A stretch of 64,000 bases of DNA, from positions 4,278,001-4,342,000 of the forward strand of contig CM074765.1 in NCBI GenBank assembly GCA_037355855.1. The letters run 5' to 3'. Below the pieces are notes generated by a model. That model saw nothing but the letters and a program-made list of their open reading frames with translations. It searched no databases and was not told the origin of the DNA. The stretch is from Pseudo-nitzschia pungens. Lineage: Eukaryota; Bacillariophyta; Bacillariophyceae; Bacillariales; Bacillariaceae. Below, one piece after another: positions 53,881 to 64,000 of this stretch. The position numbers were made by a program, and so were the translations under genes. The stretch's first letter is position 1. The number at the start of each line of letters is the position of its first letter.

Positions 53881-56525
53881 GGTGATAATAGCTTGCGTTC
53901 TTTGATTTCTTTCGTTCTCGGACAAGGGTATTGGAGTTATCTGTTTGTTTCGACTGCGAAATGGATGTGGGTAGATAGGAGGTACGGTAGTAGGTAAGCC
54001 TTACGGTAAGATTATGTTGTTGTTGTTAGTTGTTTTGGATTTTGGATCCGTTGGTAAGAAATATTATGGAAAACAGATATTGGCAAGAAAAAAAAAAAGG
54101 TGACACCCCATGGCCGTCTCATTAAAAATACTACTTCGAAATAATTAGTGTATCCATTCGATTTACAGTAACTTACCGGTAGTTGTGGTCACGTGTACAT
54201 CGGAGAAGTCATCGTGAAGTGGCGACTGTTTGGCCGTCCTCGGTGTCACGTATGGCCAATGGGGAATCGTGGGATCACGTGTTCACCGAGGAGGTCTTGA
54301 GAAAGTTTATCTTTTTGTTTCTGTAGTGAGGTATGTGTTGAAACTCTACGATAATTGATTGTGAAAGGAAACAATATTCTTTTGAAAAGATTCTCATAGG
54401 GCCACATTGTATTTTGACCGAAAACCAATCAGTGGCATACCCTGACATATTTCCCTTAGGATTTGAAATTCTTGGTCTAATTTTCATACTTAAATCATTT
54501 CAGAGGCTATTGATATTGCCATATATCTGTCGACTAGGAAAATTCCAAATCACGTCAAAATGAGTTCCATAATTCGTTCGGTTCGTGTTTTGAATCATAT
54601 ATTGAATAACCTTAGTTCTTTTGTGATAACATAATTTATGGCATCCGAACAAAAATCTCTTAAGATTTCAGACGAAACTCCGACGAAATTGGTTCAAGAG
54701 CCTTCAAAAAAAAAATAAGGCTCTTTTCAATAAACAGAAAAACCTGGTACTAGTCCAGCACTGTCCCGCTTAGAAGTTATTCTTGTTCTTGTCGAGACCG
54801 AACGATTGGTTCCGACCGAGCTCTCCTGCCACCGATAACAGCAATCCAAGAATGCGGCGTTGTTTCTATGGAAAAGCGAATGGATCGTGGATTGCCCGCG
54901 GGAGAAACCATTGATCCTGGTTCGGACGGGAAACGCTTGAATTCTCAGATCCAATCTCCTCGTCGGTTGAGGAGATTGTTATGCAGCAGTACTAGTAGTA
55001 CTAGTGATGCTGAAAATCACGCCTTTGTGACTGATGAGTGGGTAGGAGTAGTTTGAGGTGCTCAAAACCTGGAAATGTCTATACTAATATGCTCCCATTG
55101 TCGGTACTGGTATTAAATGAGAGTTAGTACTACTAGTTGTCCGGGGGCCTTTCGCGGAACAAAGATCATATCAAAAGTACGTACTAGTAGTGCTACTGCA
55201 CGACACTTAATGATGTATTGAAATGCAGTACTAGTTACTACGAAGTAAGATGAAGAAATACTTCGTATTATTTGATATTCGCACCCAGTGGTGGTGGTGC
55301 TGATACAACACGACGCATCAATGATACAGGAGGGCTTCGTCGTGGGACTAGTAAAGAGCGAATGCGGGGCGCTGGTGGTAGTCGTATTAGGTCCTCGTAT
55401 AGTCGCTGTATCATGCTTTTTGTTCCGGGTGCTGCGAGTTGTATCTTCCTGATATTATGAGACACGTAGTACGTCGTACTCGAGGAGTGGAGCATTCTTC
55501 CTGTGTTGTCGACCGTTGCTGTACCACCAGTATTCTTATCCCAGCAGCAGTATAACAATCTACTAGTAGAAGTACTATCTGGCAAGCAAGAAGGGAAATC
55601 GATCGTATTTACGGTGCCTACTAGTAGCACTACTAGTAGTACTATTGCAAATTTCTGGCAATGGAAACAAAAGAAACACCAGCATTGCGTGCTGCATGAT
55701 GCAGACGGTAATTCGTCATTTCGTTGCACACATGATGTCAATTGACGCACATTTTGCAACATCATATATGTTACTAGTAGTATGAATGACGGAAAAGATT
55801 GGGGCTCGGTGGAAATGGACGAGCTCTTCTTGTAGGCTATCGCAATATATACTACTACTACGGTATACTGTCCTAATACGAAGAAGTATTATCTTCTACT
55901 GTTACTATGGTTTATGGTGGATGCTCCTCGATTCATTCCTCGTGACACGGGCTTTTTGTTGCGTGAACTTGATATTTTGCGTCGCATTTTGGAATGCGAA
56001 CACATCCGTAAGGCTAATTACCCTAGTGTGCCATCTGCTGAAAACAAATCGCCACCTATCAGCATCTTAGAAGCATGCTTCTGCTGACAGTCTCAATCTC
56101 GCCGTTGGAACAATGAAAGCGCGTGTCACCCGGGTTCGGGTTTGGGTACTTTTTGATTTATGCCTCTTCAGGTCGGTTTTTCGCCCCCTCCGACTATGAC
56201 CAATGGTTTCCGACAACAAAATAATCATACCTAATCATTCCGTCGCTTCGCCCTTGGTCCCAGAAATGCCGTTGGTATTTTTGATCTTGTTGGTGTTCTC
56301 GTTATTGCATAAATTACACGTACTGTACTTATATTCATAAAGTTTTTAGCTTCTTCCCAACGTCTGGCAAGATAAAACAGTAATATTATTTCCAAGGCAA
56401 TACCAAAGAAGAAAGAACCACCACAGACTCCTCCTTGTGCATGTACGACATTAAAAGTATATTTGCGTGCGTAGTAGAGTACTTTTCGAAGTCTATTATT
56501 GATTGACTGATTGATTTGCACTATC
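53881..56525. other. Divergent intergenic region
   Basis: Promoter region for the membrane-protein gene (minus) and cytochrome b5 gene (plus). ACTAGTAGTACT words recur at about 54990-55010, 55120-55190 and 55560-55650. The minus frame 55268-55765 (165 codons, ATG start) is open but overlaps these repeats and shows no domain, so it is not called. Confidence 0.5.
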
Positions 56526-57152
56526 ATGTTTTGCCCCACTCCAAAACCACATTTGAGAATGCCCCAAGAGCGGAACGCGCTACAGTATCTCTGCAACACT
56601 ACCATCGCCGCCAACAATCTCGATCATCATGACGATGACGATGACTATGACTATGACGATGACAAAAAGTTCGAGATCCTCGATTGCCCCTCTACCGACA
56701 CGGAATCCCCGCCCGCCTCCTCGGAGTTGTCCGTGTCGTCTTCGGCGGAGTGCACGACCACAACCGCCCTCCCAACCCCGCAGCGATCGGCCCCGAGACA
56801 GCACCAACAAACACAGCTCCGGTACTACACCGCGTCGGAAATAGGTTCCCACAACTCGTTCGGATCGTCGGCGTGGATCGTGGCCGGCACCAAGGTGTAC
56901 GACGTGACAGACTATTTCGACGAGCACCCCGGCGGAACGCGATCCCTCCTGGGACGCCTGGGAGGTTCTGTGGATTGCACCCGGGACTTTTGGTTTCATT
57001 CTCGCAAAGGGCGGAAGGACTGGGAGCGCTTTCGCATCGGAACCGTCACCGAGCAGGACTCCCAGAACGGGCGGCCCGTACGTGAGGGTTACTGTGGCAT
57101 TCGTCATCACCACTGGTGTTATGATTGGTGGAGGATCTTGTTCGGAGAATGA
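56526..57152 (+). CDS. Cytochrome b5-like heme-binding protein
   Basis: 208 residues from ATG 56526. An acidic Asp/Tyr run (residues about 35-48) and a Ser/Thr/Pro-rich linker precede a cytochrome b5 domain at about residues 98-180: LRYYTASEIGSHNSFGSSAW, VYDVTDYFDEHPGGTRSLL with the first heme-ligand His in HPGG (residue 134), and FWFHSRKGRKDWERFRIGTV with the second candidate His (residue 158). The usual HSxxA second-ligand motif is modified to HSRKG. No membrane anchor follows; the C-terminus is Cys/His/Trp-rich (YCGIRHHHWCYDWWRILFGE). Such proteins carry electrons to desaturases, reductases or hydroxylases. Single exon. Confidence 0.85.
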   Translation: MFCPTPKPHLRMPQERNALQYLCNTTIAANNLDHHDDDDDYDYDDDKKFEILDCPSTDTESPPASSELSVSSSAECTTTTALPTPQRSAPRQHQQTQLRYYTASEIGSHNSFGSSAWIVAGTKVYDVTDYFDEHPGGTRSLLGRLGGSVDCTRDFWFHSRKGRKDWERFRIGTVTEQDSQNGRPVREGYCGIRHHHWCYDWWRILFGE

Positions 57153-58468
57153 GGCTGTGCATCGAATGCGAACGACTGAATCGAACGGAATGGTATGGAA
57201 ATGCAGCGAGGGAGTCCTCCGTGCATCCGTGGAGGAAAATCGAATAAAATGTATTGGGGAACTACTACGTACACCGTAATCGCAATCCATCTCGTTCGAT
57301 GTGACGGGAGAGAGAGAAAGCAATCCATATATGACAAACCATCCCTTCGAGGGACCGAGCCGAAAACGCTTTCCGAGGCCTCTCCTCGGTCGCTCACCGT
57401 GCCTTTTAGGCGGTAGACCATGCGAGGGCCCGCGCTTCCATGCTGCGCATAAACACAGAATAGAAAGACCTTGTTTTTGTTTGCGTGTGTGTTCTGGTGT
57501 GTTGTCGGTGATTTGGCGTTTTTGCAGCAACCTCTACGAGGGAATCACGGAGCGACAGAGTGGCATGTCCGCATCGTTACCTAGCTCCTCGTTATCAATG
57601 CTGGTGTTTGTCTTCGAGAATCTGAAAAGTTCAAAAAAGAAGAACACGCAAGTGTGAGTACGTACTCGTACTACGAGTAAGATTATCGTACGGTGATCTC
57701 TTTTAAAATCTTACTCTCCAATTTCTGTTCAGATTGATGACACAACTACCGTACGTACGCACTGGAGACACAATACTTACGAGTACGTATGTACGTACGT
57801 ATGTTGTTCACATGATCCAATGAAAGAGTCGACTAATTCGATTTCAAGTTCGATTTCGAATGAATCTGAATAGAAGTAGAATTTACCTTCCATTCAGTGT
57901 TGTCGTTCGGATTGCGAAAACAAGGCGATGACGTGTACAGCATCCAAAAGAAATCGTTTTGTTTTTAGTTGTAGAATCTACGATAATGTTGTGATGCCAG
58001 TCAGGTGCATACTTACCGTAGATTACCAGTCATATTATTGTTTGTTCTGATCGGAGGGAATGATGATTCGATTCGTAACGGTAAGATTACCGTATGGTAT
58101 GTACTGGTATCCGTACATACAAGCACATCATAATCATACTGAAATTCCGATGATTTTTGGGATGTGAATGTTACAGAAGGAAGAAAAAAAGATGGAACGA
58201 AGGAACAAAGGATTCATCTGGATGTCAGAGATGTGTTCTCCGTCTCGCTCAACGTTGCTTCTGACCTTACATAGTATTAACGTCCGGCACAAAGCAAACC
58301 AAACGAACGAACGAACCAACCAACCATCAAACTATCAACAAACAAAGCTTGCAGATTCGAATCGACCAACTATTTACTACTAATCTGATATTACAGCATT
58401 GTTTGTTATTCACCCCAAACTACCAGAACCACTGACCCCCGGTACAATTCTTGCCCATCCACCGAACC
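57153..58468. other. Intergenic region
   Basis: No gene supported. GTACGTAC-type words cluster at 57655-57800 and GTAAGATTACC-type words at 58080-58100. GAACGAACCAACC repeats lie at 58303-58325 ahead of the ankyrin gene. Confidence 0.5.
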
Positions 58469-59959
58469 ATGGCATCCCAATCGAGAATCATGGAGGGAAA
58501 GGAAATCCTAATCCGGTCCCTGCGCGACACCCAACCAGACGATCTCCGAAAGGCCCTTTGGATTCTCTCCCAGACGTCGCTGGCGACTCGCGTGGACAGG
58601 AACACGGACACCGAGATCGAAGCCGACGTTTCTGTTTCTGCCCTGCTCGAAGTCAACCTCCGCTGGTTTTTCTCGGATAGCGTTCTATCGCCGTATTTTT
58701 TGAGAGCCATCGGTCCGGATCCGCTGCAAATGCGCTTGATGCGCTGTCTACTGGAACCCCAGCGGTTCGAATCTGCGTCCGAGCATGGGTTTGCCCCTTT
58801 GTCGCCGTCGCCATCGCCGCAGTCGTCGGTGGTGGTCGTCATTCGAACCAACGCCAGGGACTGGCTGGATCGCGGGGTGGAGTTCTATTCTTCCCGCCAC
58901 AACAGCGGAATGACGGCCCTTGCCCGGGCCTGCCAGTCCTCGAGCTGGAACGCAAATTTTTTGGAAATGGCGAGGCTGCTGCTGGAGCACGGGGCCGATC
59001 CCAACGCCTGCGGGGCCGACGGGGTGACGCCCCTGATGCGGGCCATCAAGACGGGGAACGCGAGCGCGGCGCGGCTGCTGCTGGAACTGGAGAGAACCGA
59101 AACAAACAATGCCCAAAACGACGACAAAGACGACGACAAAGACGAATCACAATCCCACCCGCAATGGATATCGAAATGGGGGACCGACCTCTATCGGTAC
59201 GACCAGCAGGCCATGAGCGCGCTGATCCACGCCTGTACCGAGAATCATCTGGAACTGGCCCGGGAGCTGGTCGCTGTGGCGGTGCGCACGGGGTGTGGCC
59301 CCCGGAACAATAACAAACCGAGCACGAGCGCCAGCGCCATTGCCAACGCCTACAAGGTTGATCCACCGGTGTGGTACGCCAGCGCCCACGGCAACACGGC
59401 GATTGCAAAGTGGCTCATGGACGAGTGCTCGGCGACCACCGACTACCGAAAGCTGCCGACCGTGTACTCGTCGACGCCGCTCATGGAGGCCTGCGAGTGG
59501 GGGCACTTTTCCTGCGTCGAGGTGTTGCTGGAGCGGGACGGGTCGGATCCCCGGACCACCACCGGCAGGAGGGCCAGGGCTCTGGCGGCCCGGGCGGGGC
59601 ACTCTTCCATCGTGGAGCTCCTGGATCGGTGGACGGCAAGGTTGAACCGACTCGAGGAATGGGAGGGTAGTGGCAGTGGCAGTGGCAGTGGCAGTGGCGG
59701 CACCGAAAAGATTGATAGTGGAAGCAACGGCTGTCCGGGCATGGATACCGGCAACGACAACGAAAACAATGATGATTTTCCGGAGGCCATGAACACAGGC
59801 GGCGACGGCGACGGCGACAACAACGAAAACTTTCCGAAGGTCCTGTGTCTTCCGCGGGTGCTGGCCCAAACCGCAAAACGGCACGGTATTGCCTACCGGA
59901 TCCTGTCCCGGAACGTGGGGGAGATTTTGCCGTTTGTGGAAGGAACGCGCTCGGGATGA
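58469..59959 (+). CDS. Ankyrin repeat protein
   Basis: 496 residues from ATG 58469, the first ATG in frame. The N-terminal 140 residues (RSLRDTQPDDLRKALWILSQ onward) are helical and unrecognised. Residues about 148-390 hold six or so ankyrin units, clearest in GMTALARACQSSSW, LEMARLLLEHGADPNACGAD, GVTPLMRAIKTGNASAARLL, STPLMEACEWGHFSCVEVLL and ARALAARAGHSSIVELLDRW. Two inserts interrupt the array: an Asp/Lys repeat and a Ser/Asn stretch. A Gly-Ser repeat and an acidic Asn/Asp-rich tail follow, then a short ordered end (RVLAQTAKRHGIAYRILSRN). Ankyrin arrays bind partner proteins; no catalytic domain is present. Single exon, frame intact. Confidence 0.85.
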   Translation: MASQSRIMEGKEILIRSLRDTQPDDLRKALWILSQTSLATRVDRNTDTEIEADVSVSALLEVNLRWFFSDSVLSPYFLRAIGPDPLQMRLMRCLLEPQRFESASEHGFAPLSPSPSPQSSVVVVIRTNARDWLDRGVEFYSSRHNSGMTALARACQSSSWNANFLEMARLLLEHGADPNACGADGVTPLMRAIKTGNASAARLLLELERTETNNAQNDDKDDDKDESQSHPQWISKWGTDLYRYDQQAMSALIHACTENHLELARELVAVAVRTGCGPRNNNKPSTSASAIANAYKVDPPVWYASAHGNTAIAKWLMDECSATTDYRKLPTVYSSTPLMEACEWGHFSCVEVLLERDGSDPRTTTGRRARALAARAGHSSIVELLDRWTARLNRLEEWEGSGSGSGSGSGGTEKIDSGSNGCPGMDTGNDNENNDDFPEAMNTGGDGDGDNNENFPKVLCLPRVLAQTAKRHGIAYRILSRNVGEILPFVEGTRSG

Positions 59960-60368
59960 GACGTGTTTCGTCGAGTCGAGTTGAATCGATACAAATCCAT
60001 GCAAGAAAAATTCGTTTCGTTTCTTTTTTTGGTTGGATTCATTCATCATCACTACTCGCGGGCAACCGACATAACCGATCGCCAGCTATTTATCACCACC
60101 ATTGCCTACCCCGGGAGGACATGGATCATTTCTCCGATGTCGTGCTGCACACGCCAGTGCCGTCAAACTAGTCACACAAACGCACGGATCTAGTGGTTAG
60201 TTCCCCGCATCCTATTGGATGGGATTGGATTGGATTGGATTGGATTGAAAGGGATGGATTGGGACAGATAAAGACCAGAATCAATGATTCGACCTCTACG
60301 AGAGATTGGATGTGGGTACAAGTCCAGCAATAACTACCAGATTGCAGCTAGGGAATTGATTTTCGTAT
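59960..60368. other. Spacer with GGATT pentamer array
   Basis: Carries a GGATT array at 60218-60247 downstream of the ankyrin gene. No gene recognised. Confidence 0.55.
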
Positions 60369-61977
60369 ATGGGTACTGCACGCGAGGTTGAGAAGCCACT
60401 TTTGCCTTGGGAGTACAAACACCTTCTGGACAAACGAAACGAACAATGTCTTCCGTATCTCAGTTGTCACCACAAATCAAAGAGATTTTCACAGATCAAA
60501 AGGTCTTCAAGCTCACAATTAAAACAGAACAGTGGAGGATCGAAATGCGGGCTCGTCGGTATTGGTACTGTGCTCCCTTACATACACTTCAACCTTAAAT
60601 CGGTATCTCCGCGTCGGTCGGTTGCCCGGGCCCGTAGAGCGGCAGTTATGGTTCATCGACACAGTGCCGGCAAGAAGCGTTGCTATGATCCCATTCGCGA
60701 AACGAGGAGCGACCTGCACCCGCTTCCGTGCATTCGGTTTGGTGTTGTTGATATTCTCGATGCCAAAGAAGACACTCCTCCGCGATCCATACCATACCAT
60801 TCGGTCCCAACCGAACCTGCTGTTCCTGCTGCTGCCCAAGCGTTGTTGTGCCCCATGGATTGTTTTGCAGGTGTGGGAGAAACGAAACTCGCTGTCCATG
60901 CCCGGCGATCCCTATCGAAAAACCTGCGCCTGCTGTTGCGGGCGAAAGTGACGCTCCCGTCAACGTGATACTGCTTTTTGTCCGAATCGGGATCGCCCTT
61001 GTGCAATCTCGCGGCATGACGATACCCGCTGGACCACACTCGGGCGAGGGATTCTTGCCGCTAATACCCAAAAGCATCGACCAAGTTTTTCTACGGTACG
61101 GAAAACTTGAATCGTTGAGCGGTGTCACGCGTAGCGATGCTTCCTTTCGTTCGCGGATGCGATCTTTGTCGGCAAAGCCGGCGATTGGGAGCAAAGGATC
61201 GCAAAGCAAAGCAAAGAAAGAAGGCAAATACCACATATATTGGTAACGAGTTTTGACCAGATTGAAGCGAATGTGGCAGAGATGGATGAGAACTTTGCTC
61301 TCCAAAAAGAAACAGAACAGAACAGAACAGCACAAAGCCAGCTTGCACTCCAAGTCGATGGACCGAAATATGCTTTTTACGATAAGACCCGGTCAGTTCC
61401 CAGGTCTTTTTGGTCGGGTTCTGTATCAGTCGCGAAACAGTCGCACTGCCTCCGAAGGGTTTTGCAACGTAGGATTTTTCACGGTCGTGAAATTGTGTGT
61501 GATATCGGGGGACTTCATGTTGCCCTCATCGAAGCCGGCGCGGCACCCATCCAACAGATTCCCATTTTCAGCGGGCTGCCGTTGACAATCTCCATTGCCG
61601 GTAGTTTCTACAATGAGTTACCGGAGTTGCAAGAAGGAGATGTGCTACTGTTTGATGTCAGTCCCAGGGTTCCTTCCCCACTGTACCTGAAGGAAGTGGC
61701 AGCCCCGTTGTCCCCAAAGAATCCGGCGGTATCCACGGTGTGAAAGGCCTTGGCACCGGTCCGGGCTTCCTCTTCGGAGCTCGACCTCGCATTCGTAGCG
61801 TCGTCCACGAAGGATGTCAGAGCATTGGGCATGCAGTTGATGACTACCTATGGAACGGCATTGGGATGGCTGCAGGTCACGGACGCGAAGTTTGCGACGT
61901 TGAACACATTTGTCTTGTTTAGGTACAATACGTGTAAATCTCATGTAGGAACTCTGACAAGATGTTCTGTACGTTGA
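60369..61977 (+). pseudogene. Possible decayed coding region, unrecognised
   Basis: Several moderate open frames overlap in changing frames (60369-60968, 60848-61246, 61240-61743, 61750-61977). The last two are in the same frame and separated by a single TGA at 61741-61743. Protein-like character continues on both sides: YLKEVAAPLSPKNPAVSTV before, ALAPVRASSSELDLAFVASS and GMQLMTTYGTALGWLQVTDA after. I do not recognise the family. It may be a decayed gene or mobile-element remnant, or a gene with introns I cannot place. Minus-strand frames in the same stretch are also long, so even the strand is uncertain. Confidence 0.25.
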
Positions 61978-62725
61978 AACGCTTTGGATTGACTAAATTA
62001 AACAATAAGCGAGTTGTACTAAGATTCTTGTCCTCTGTCTGATTGAGTACGTCATCTTTTTGATTGTGAGAGGTGTAGTAATTCGTTTGTTTGTGGTGCT
62101 GATTATAGAGTATTTTGCATGATGCATGATGCCATGTGCGTTGAGTTGATACCTTGTTCGATAGGAAGCACGGAAGAGGAATAAAAGACAACAATGGGTA
62201 CGAGTAAGGTTACGTACCATATACCCGTGCCCGTACCATTCATTCCTACACGAACAGTGACAGTGCTTCCGACTCCCACATGTCCGTGGAAATGCTGTCG
62301 TGGACTCGAATATGGGATCAACATGGCAGAATGCTTCTGTGATTCATGTAGTTTGTTAACTCATGTACTGATTGTCGGATTCGACCGAAGCAACCGAATG
62401 CCTTTCTCCAACTACAATTCTTGCATTCACAGGCGATTGAAGTTGCCCTCTCTGCCGTTGGCGTTGTACTTTACTTGTCCGACCAAGACATTTCTCTGGA
62501 CAAAAACGAAATGATAATAATAATGCAATCTTTCCCGGTTTTGACTCTGTGATTTATACTAGCAATACACGTTGTACTTATATTATAATTTTCTTAATGT
62601 TCAATATTCCCATAAAAAGTGAATAGTCGTTTCCTGCCTACACGTACGATCCTCGACTATCAACAATTGTCCCCGGTCCCAATGGATGCCCCCCATTTTA
62701 TCGCAGAACACGCCGCTTCCATTAC
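61978..62725. other. 3' flank of the last gene
   Basis: AT-rich DNA. No repeat array or gene recognised. Confidence 0.5.
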
Positions 62726-63766
62726 CTACGTCTCCCATTTTCTCCGCAGCTTGTCAAAGGCGTTCGGATTCTTTTTCGTGTTGCGTCCCTGCTGTTGCTG
62801 CAGCTGCGCATTGTGTGCCAGGAACGGGAGGGGCGTATGGCTCTCACCGCTGGTGCTGCCGCTGCTGGGTTTGTTGGTTCCGGTGTTTCCGGTGTTTTCG
62901 TTTTCGTTGTAGTCGTCGTCCCAGGTAGATCCCGATTCCTCAAATACCCCGTTTCCCTGTGATCCACTGGTACCGACCAGATTCTTTTCCGAGTGGGATG
63001 TGTACTCGATCTCGTATTCTTCCTCTACGGTTTCGTATTCCTCGTCGTCGCCGTAATCGTCCAGGCCCTGGCGGTCGCTGGCATAATACCGGCTGGTGGC
63101 CGTTGAGTAATAGGATCCCGCCCGGTACTTTTCATCGTCGTCGTACTCACCATCGCTGTCGGTATCCTCGGGCTCCCGATCGCTGCTGTGCCGGAGGCTC
63201 GTGTCGTATTCGCTCGGGTTGCTCTGGACGGCCATTCCCGAGTGGGAAGTGCCCTTGGAGGTTCCGCTGCTCTTGGAGGGAGTCGACGTGCTCTTGGAGG
63301 GTGTCCGGCTGGTGCTCACCAAGTTGGTGCTGCCTGTCGCCGACAGGGAGCCGTTCGACTTGGAGATGAGCGTCAGGTCCCCCGAGGAGGGGGGAGTTGT
63401 ATTGTCCCCGCCACCAAAGACGTTGTCGCTGTCGTCGTAATACCGGGTGTCGGCGCCGTAGAGGCGGTTGTGGTGGCTCGAGAGATCCTCGGAGCGTTCC
63501 TCGGTGATGGGCTCGTCGAGATCGGGCATGAGGGAATCGCTGATCTGGTCGTTGGACGGATGAAAGTACTCGTTGCCGTTGTCGTCGTCCTCGTCGTAAC
63601 TCGGTTGGTAATTGTTATTGTCTTGGTCATCGTAGTCTTCGGGGTCTTGCATTTGGTGTGACGTATCGTAATGGTAGTCGTGTCCAAAGGACTCTCCGCT
63701 CCCGCTGGGGCTGCGACTTTGGCCCTCGCCTTCCGCACTGCTCAGTTCGCTGGATTCCTCGCTTGA

Positions 63767-63800
<34 letters not shown>

Positions 63801-64000
63801 CTATCGTTTCGATAGAACGTGGTGGTGTGGAATGGATTCCCCCCCTGGGCATTGGCGGTGGTGGTATCCTCTCCCCCTTCTTTCGATCGTCGATAGTAGC
63901 GCCAGAGCATCCAGAGCAGCCACAGAACAAAAAGCAGGACAAGGATCGATCCGACCCCGATAAGGGCAAAGGCCCACCACTCGAGGTCAAATCCCAGGAG
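62726..64000 (-). CDS. Single-pass membrane protein with acidic disordered tail (5' part outside window)
   Basis: The frame is open from the window edge (64000) to the stop at 62726, 424 residues, so the N-terminal part is missing. The first visible residues form a membrane helix, WWAFALIGVGSILVLLFVLW, followed by LLWMLWRYYRRSK, a basic stop-transfer signal. The rest is a long cytosol-side disordered tail by the positive-inside rule: Asn-Asp repeats, Ser-rich stretches (STSTPSKSSGTSKGTS), Asp/Tyr-rich blocks, a Glu/Tyr cluster (EEYETVEEEYEIEYT), and a basic end (KKNPNAFDKLRRKWET). The missing N-terminus is probably the extracellular part. Family unknown. Confidence 0.75.

Noticed and set aside
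55268..55765. 165-codon minus frame with ATG and a possible membrane helix
   Set aside because: Overlaps the ACTAGTAGTACT repeat island, with no recognisable domain or neighbour support; could be revisited with expression data.

Overview
The window is nuclear DNA of a eukaryotic microalga, most probably a pennate diatom. The evidence is a CRAL-TRIO-like/DUF6824 fusion, helicase-associated (HA) repeats, a DUF4116 repeat protein, an AFAP plastid-entry motif behind a signal peptide, a degenerate copia-type retroelement, GT-AG introns in a few genes only, and long Asn/Gln/Ser/Asp homopolymers in coding regions. No species is named, because no marker gene is present. No rRNA, tRNA or CRISPR was recognised.

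Layout. 1-4.2 kb is repeat-rich intergenic DNA with four short terminal-inverted-repeat (TIR) elements. 4.2-20.1 kb holds a CRAL-TRIO/DUF6824 gene, a PDZ-like gene overlapping an F-box/ankyrin gene, a DUF4116 gene, a pectinacetylesterase/Notum-like gene that appears fused to an inactive rhomboid, and an orphan. 21.3-26.8 kb is one very large low-complexity gene. 28.7-33.9 kb carries an ADP-ribosylglycohydrolase and an eIF4A-III/FAL1 RNA helicase, each with one clear intron. 34.8-42.0 kb contains two related palindromic TIR elements with internal minisatellites flanking an HA-domain gene, followed by a decayed copia fragment. 44.6-49.0 kb is a divergent pair, a family-16 methyltransferase and a plastid-targeted cupin/JmjC oxygenase. 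51.5-64.0 kb holds fasciclin, multi-pass membrane, cytochrome b5, ankyrin and (truncated by the window end) acidic single-pass membrane genes.

Two patterns stand out. First, at least seven genes keep clear protein similarity or composition only if the reading frame is changed inside the gene. I count about 15 breaks, about 12 needing a +1 step and 3 a -1 step, while the other genes are perfectly open. Consensus error is the simplest cause, but the bias and clustering deserve checking. Second, the two large palindromic elements have long TIRs, subterminal repeat arrays and a G-tract minisatellite. One has a nested insertion whose 9-bp target duplication is proved by the uninterrupted partner copy.

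The genes look like independent housekeeping, signalling and surface functions; there is no operon-like cluster.
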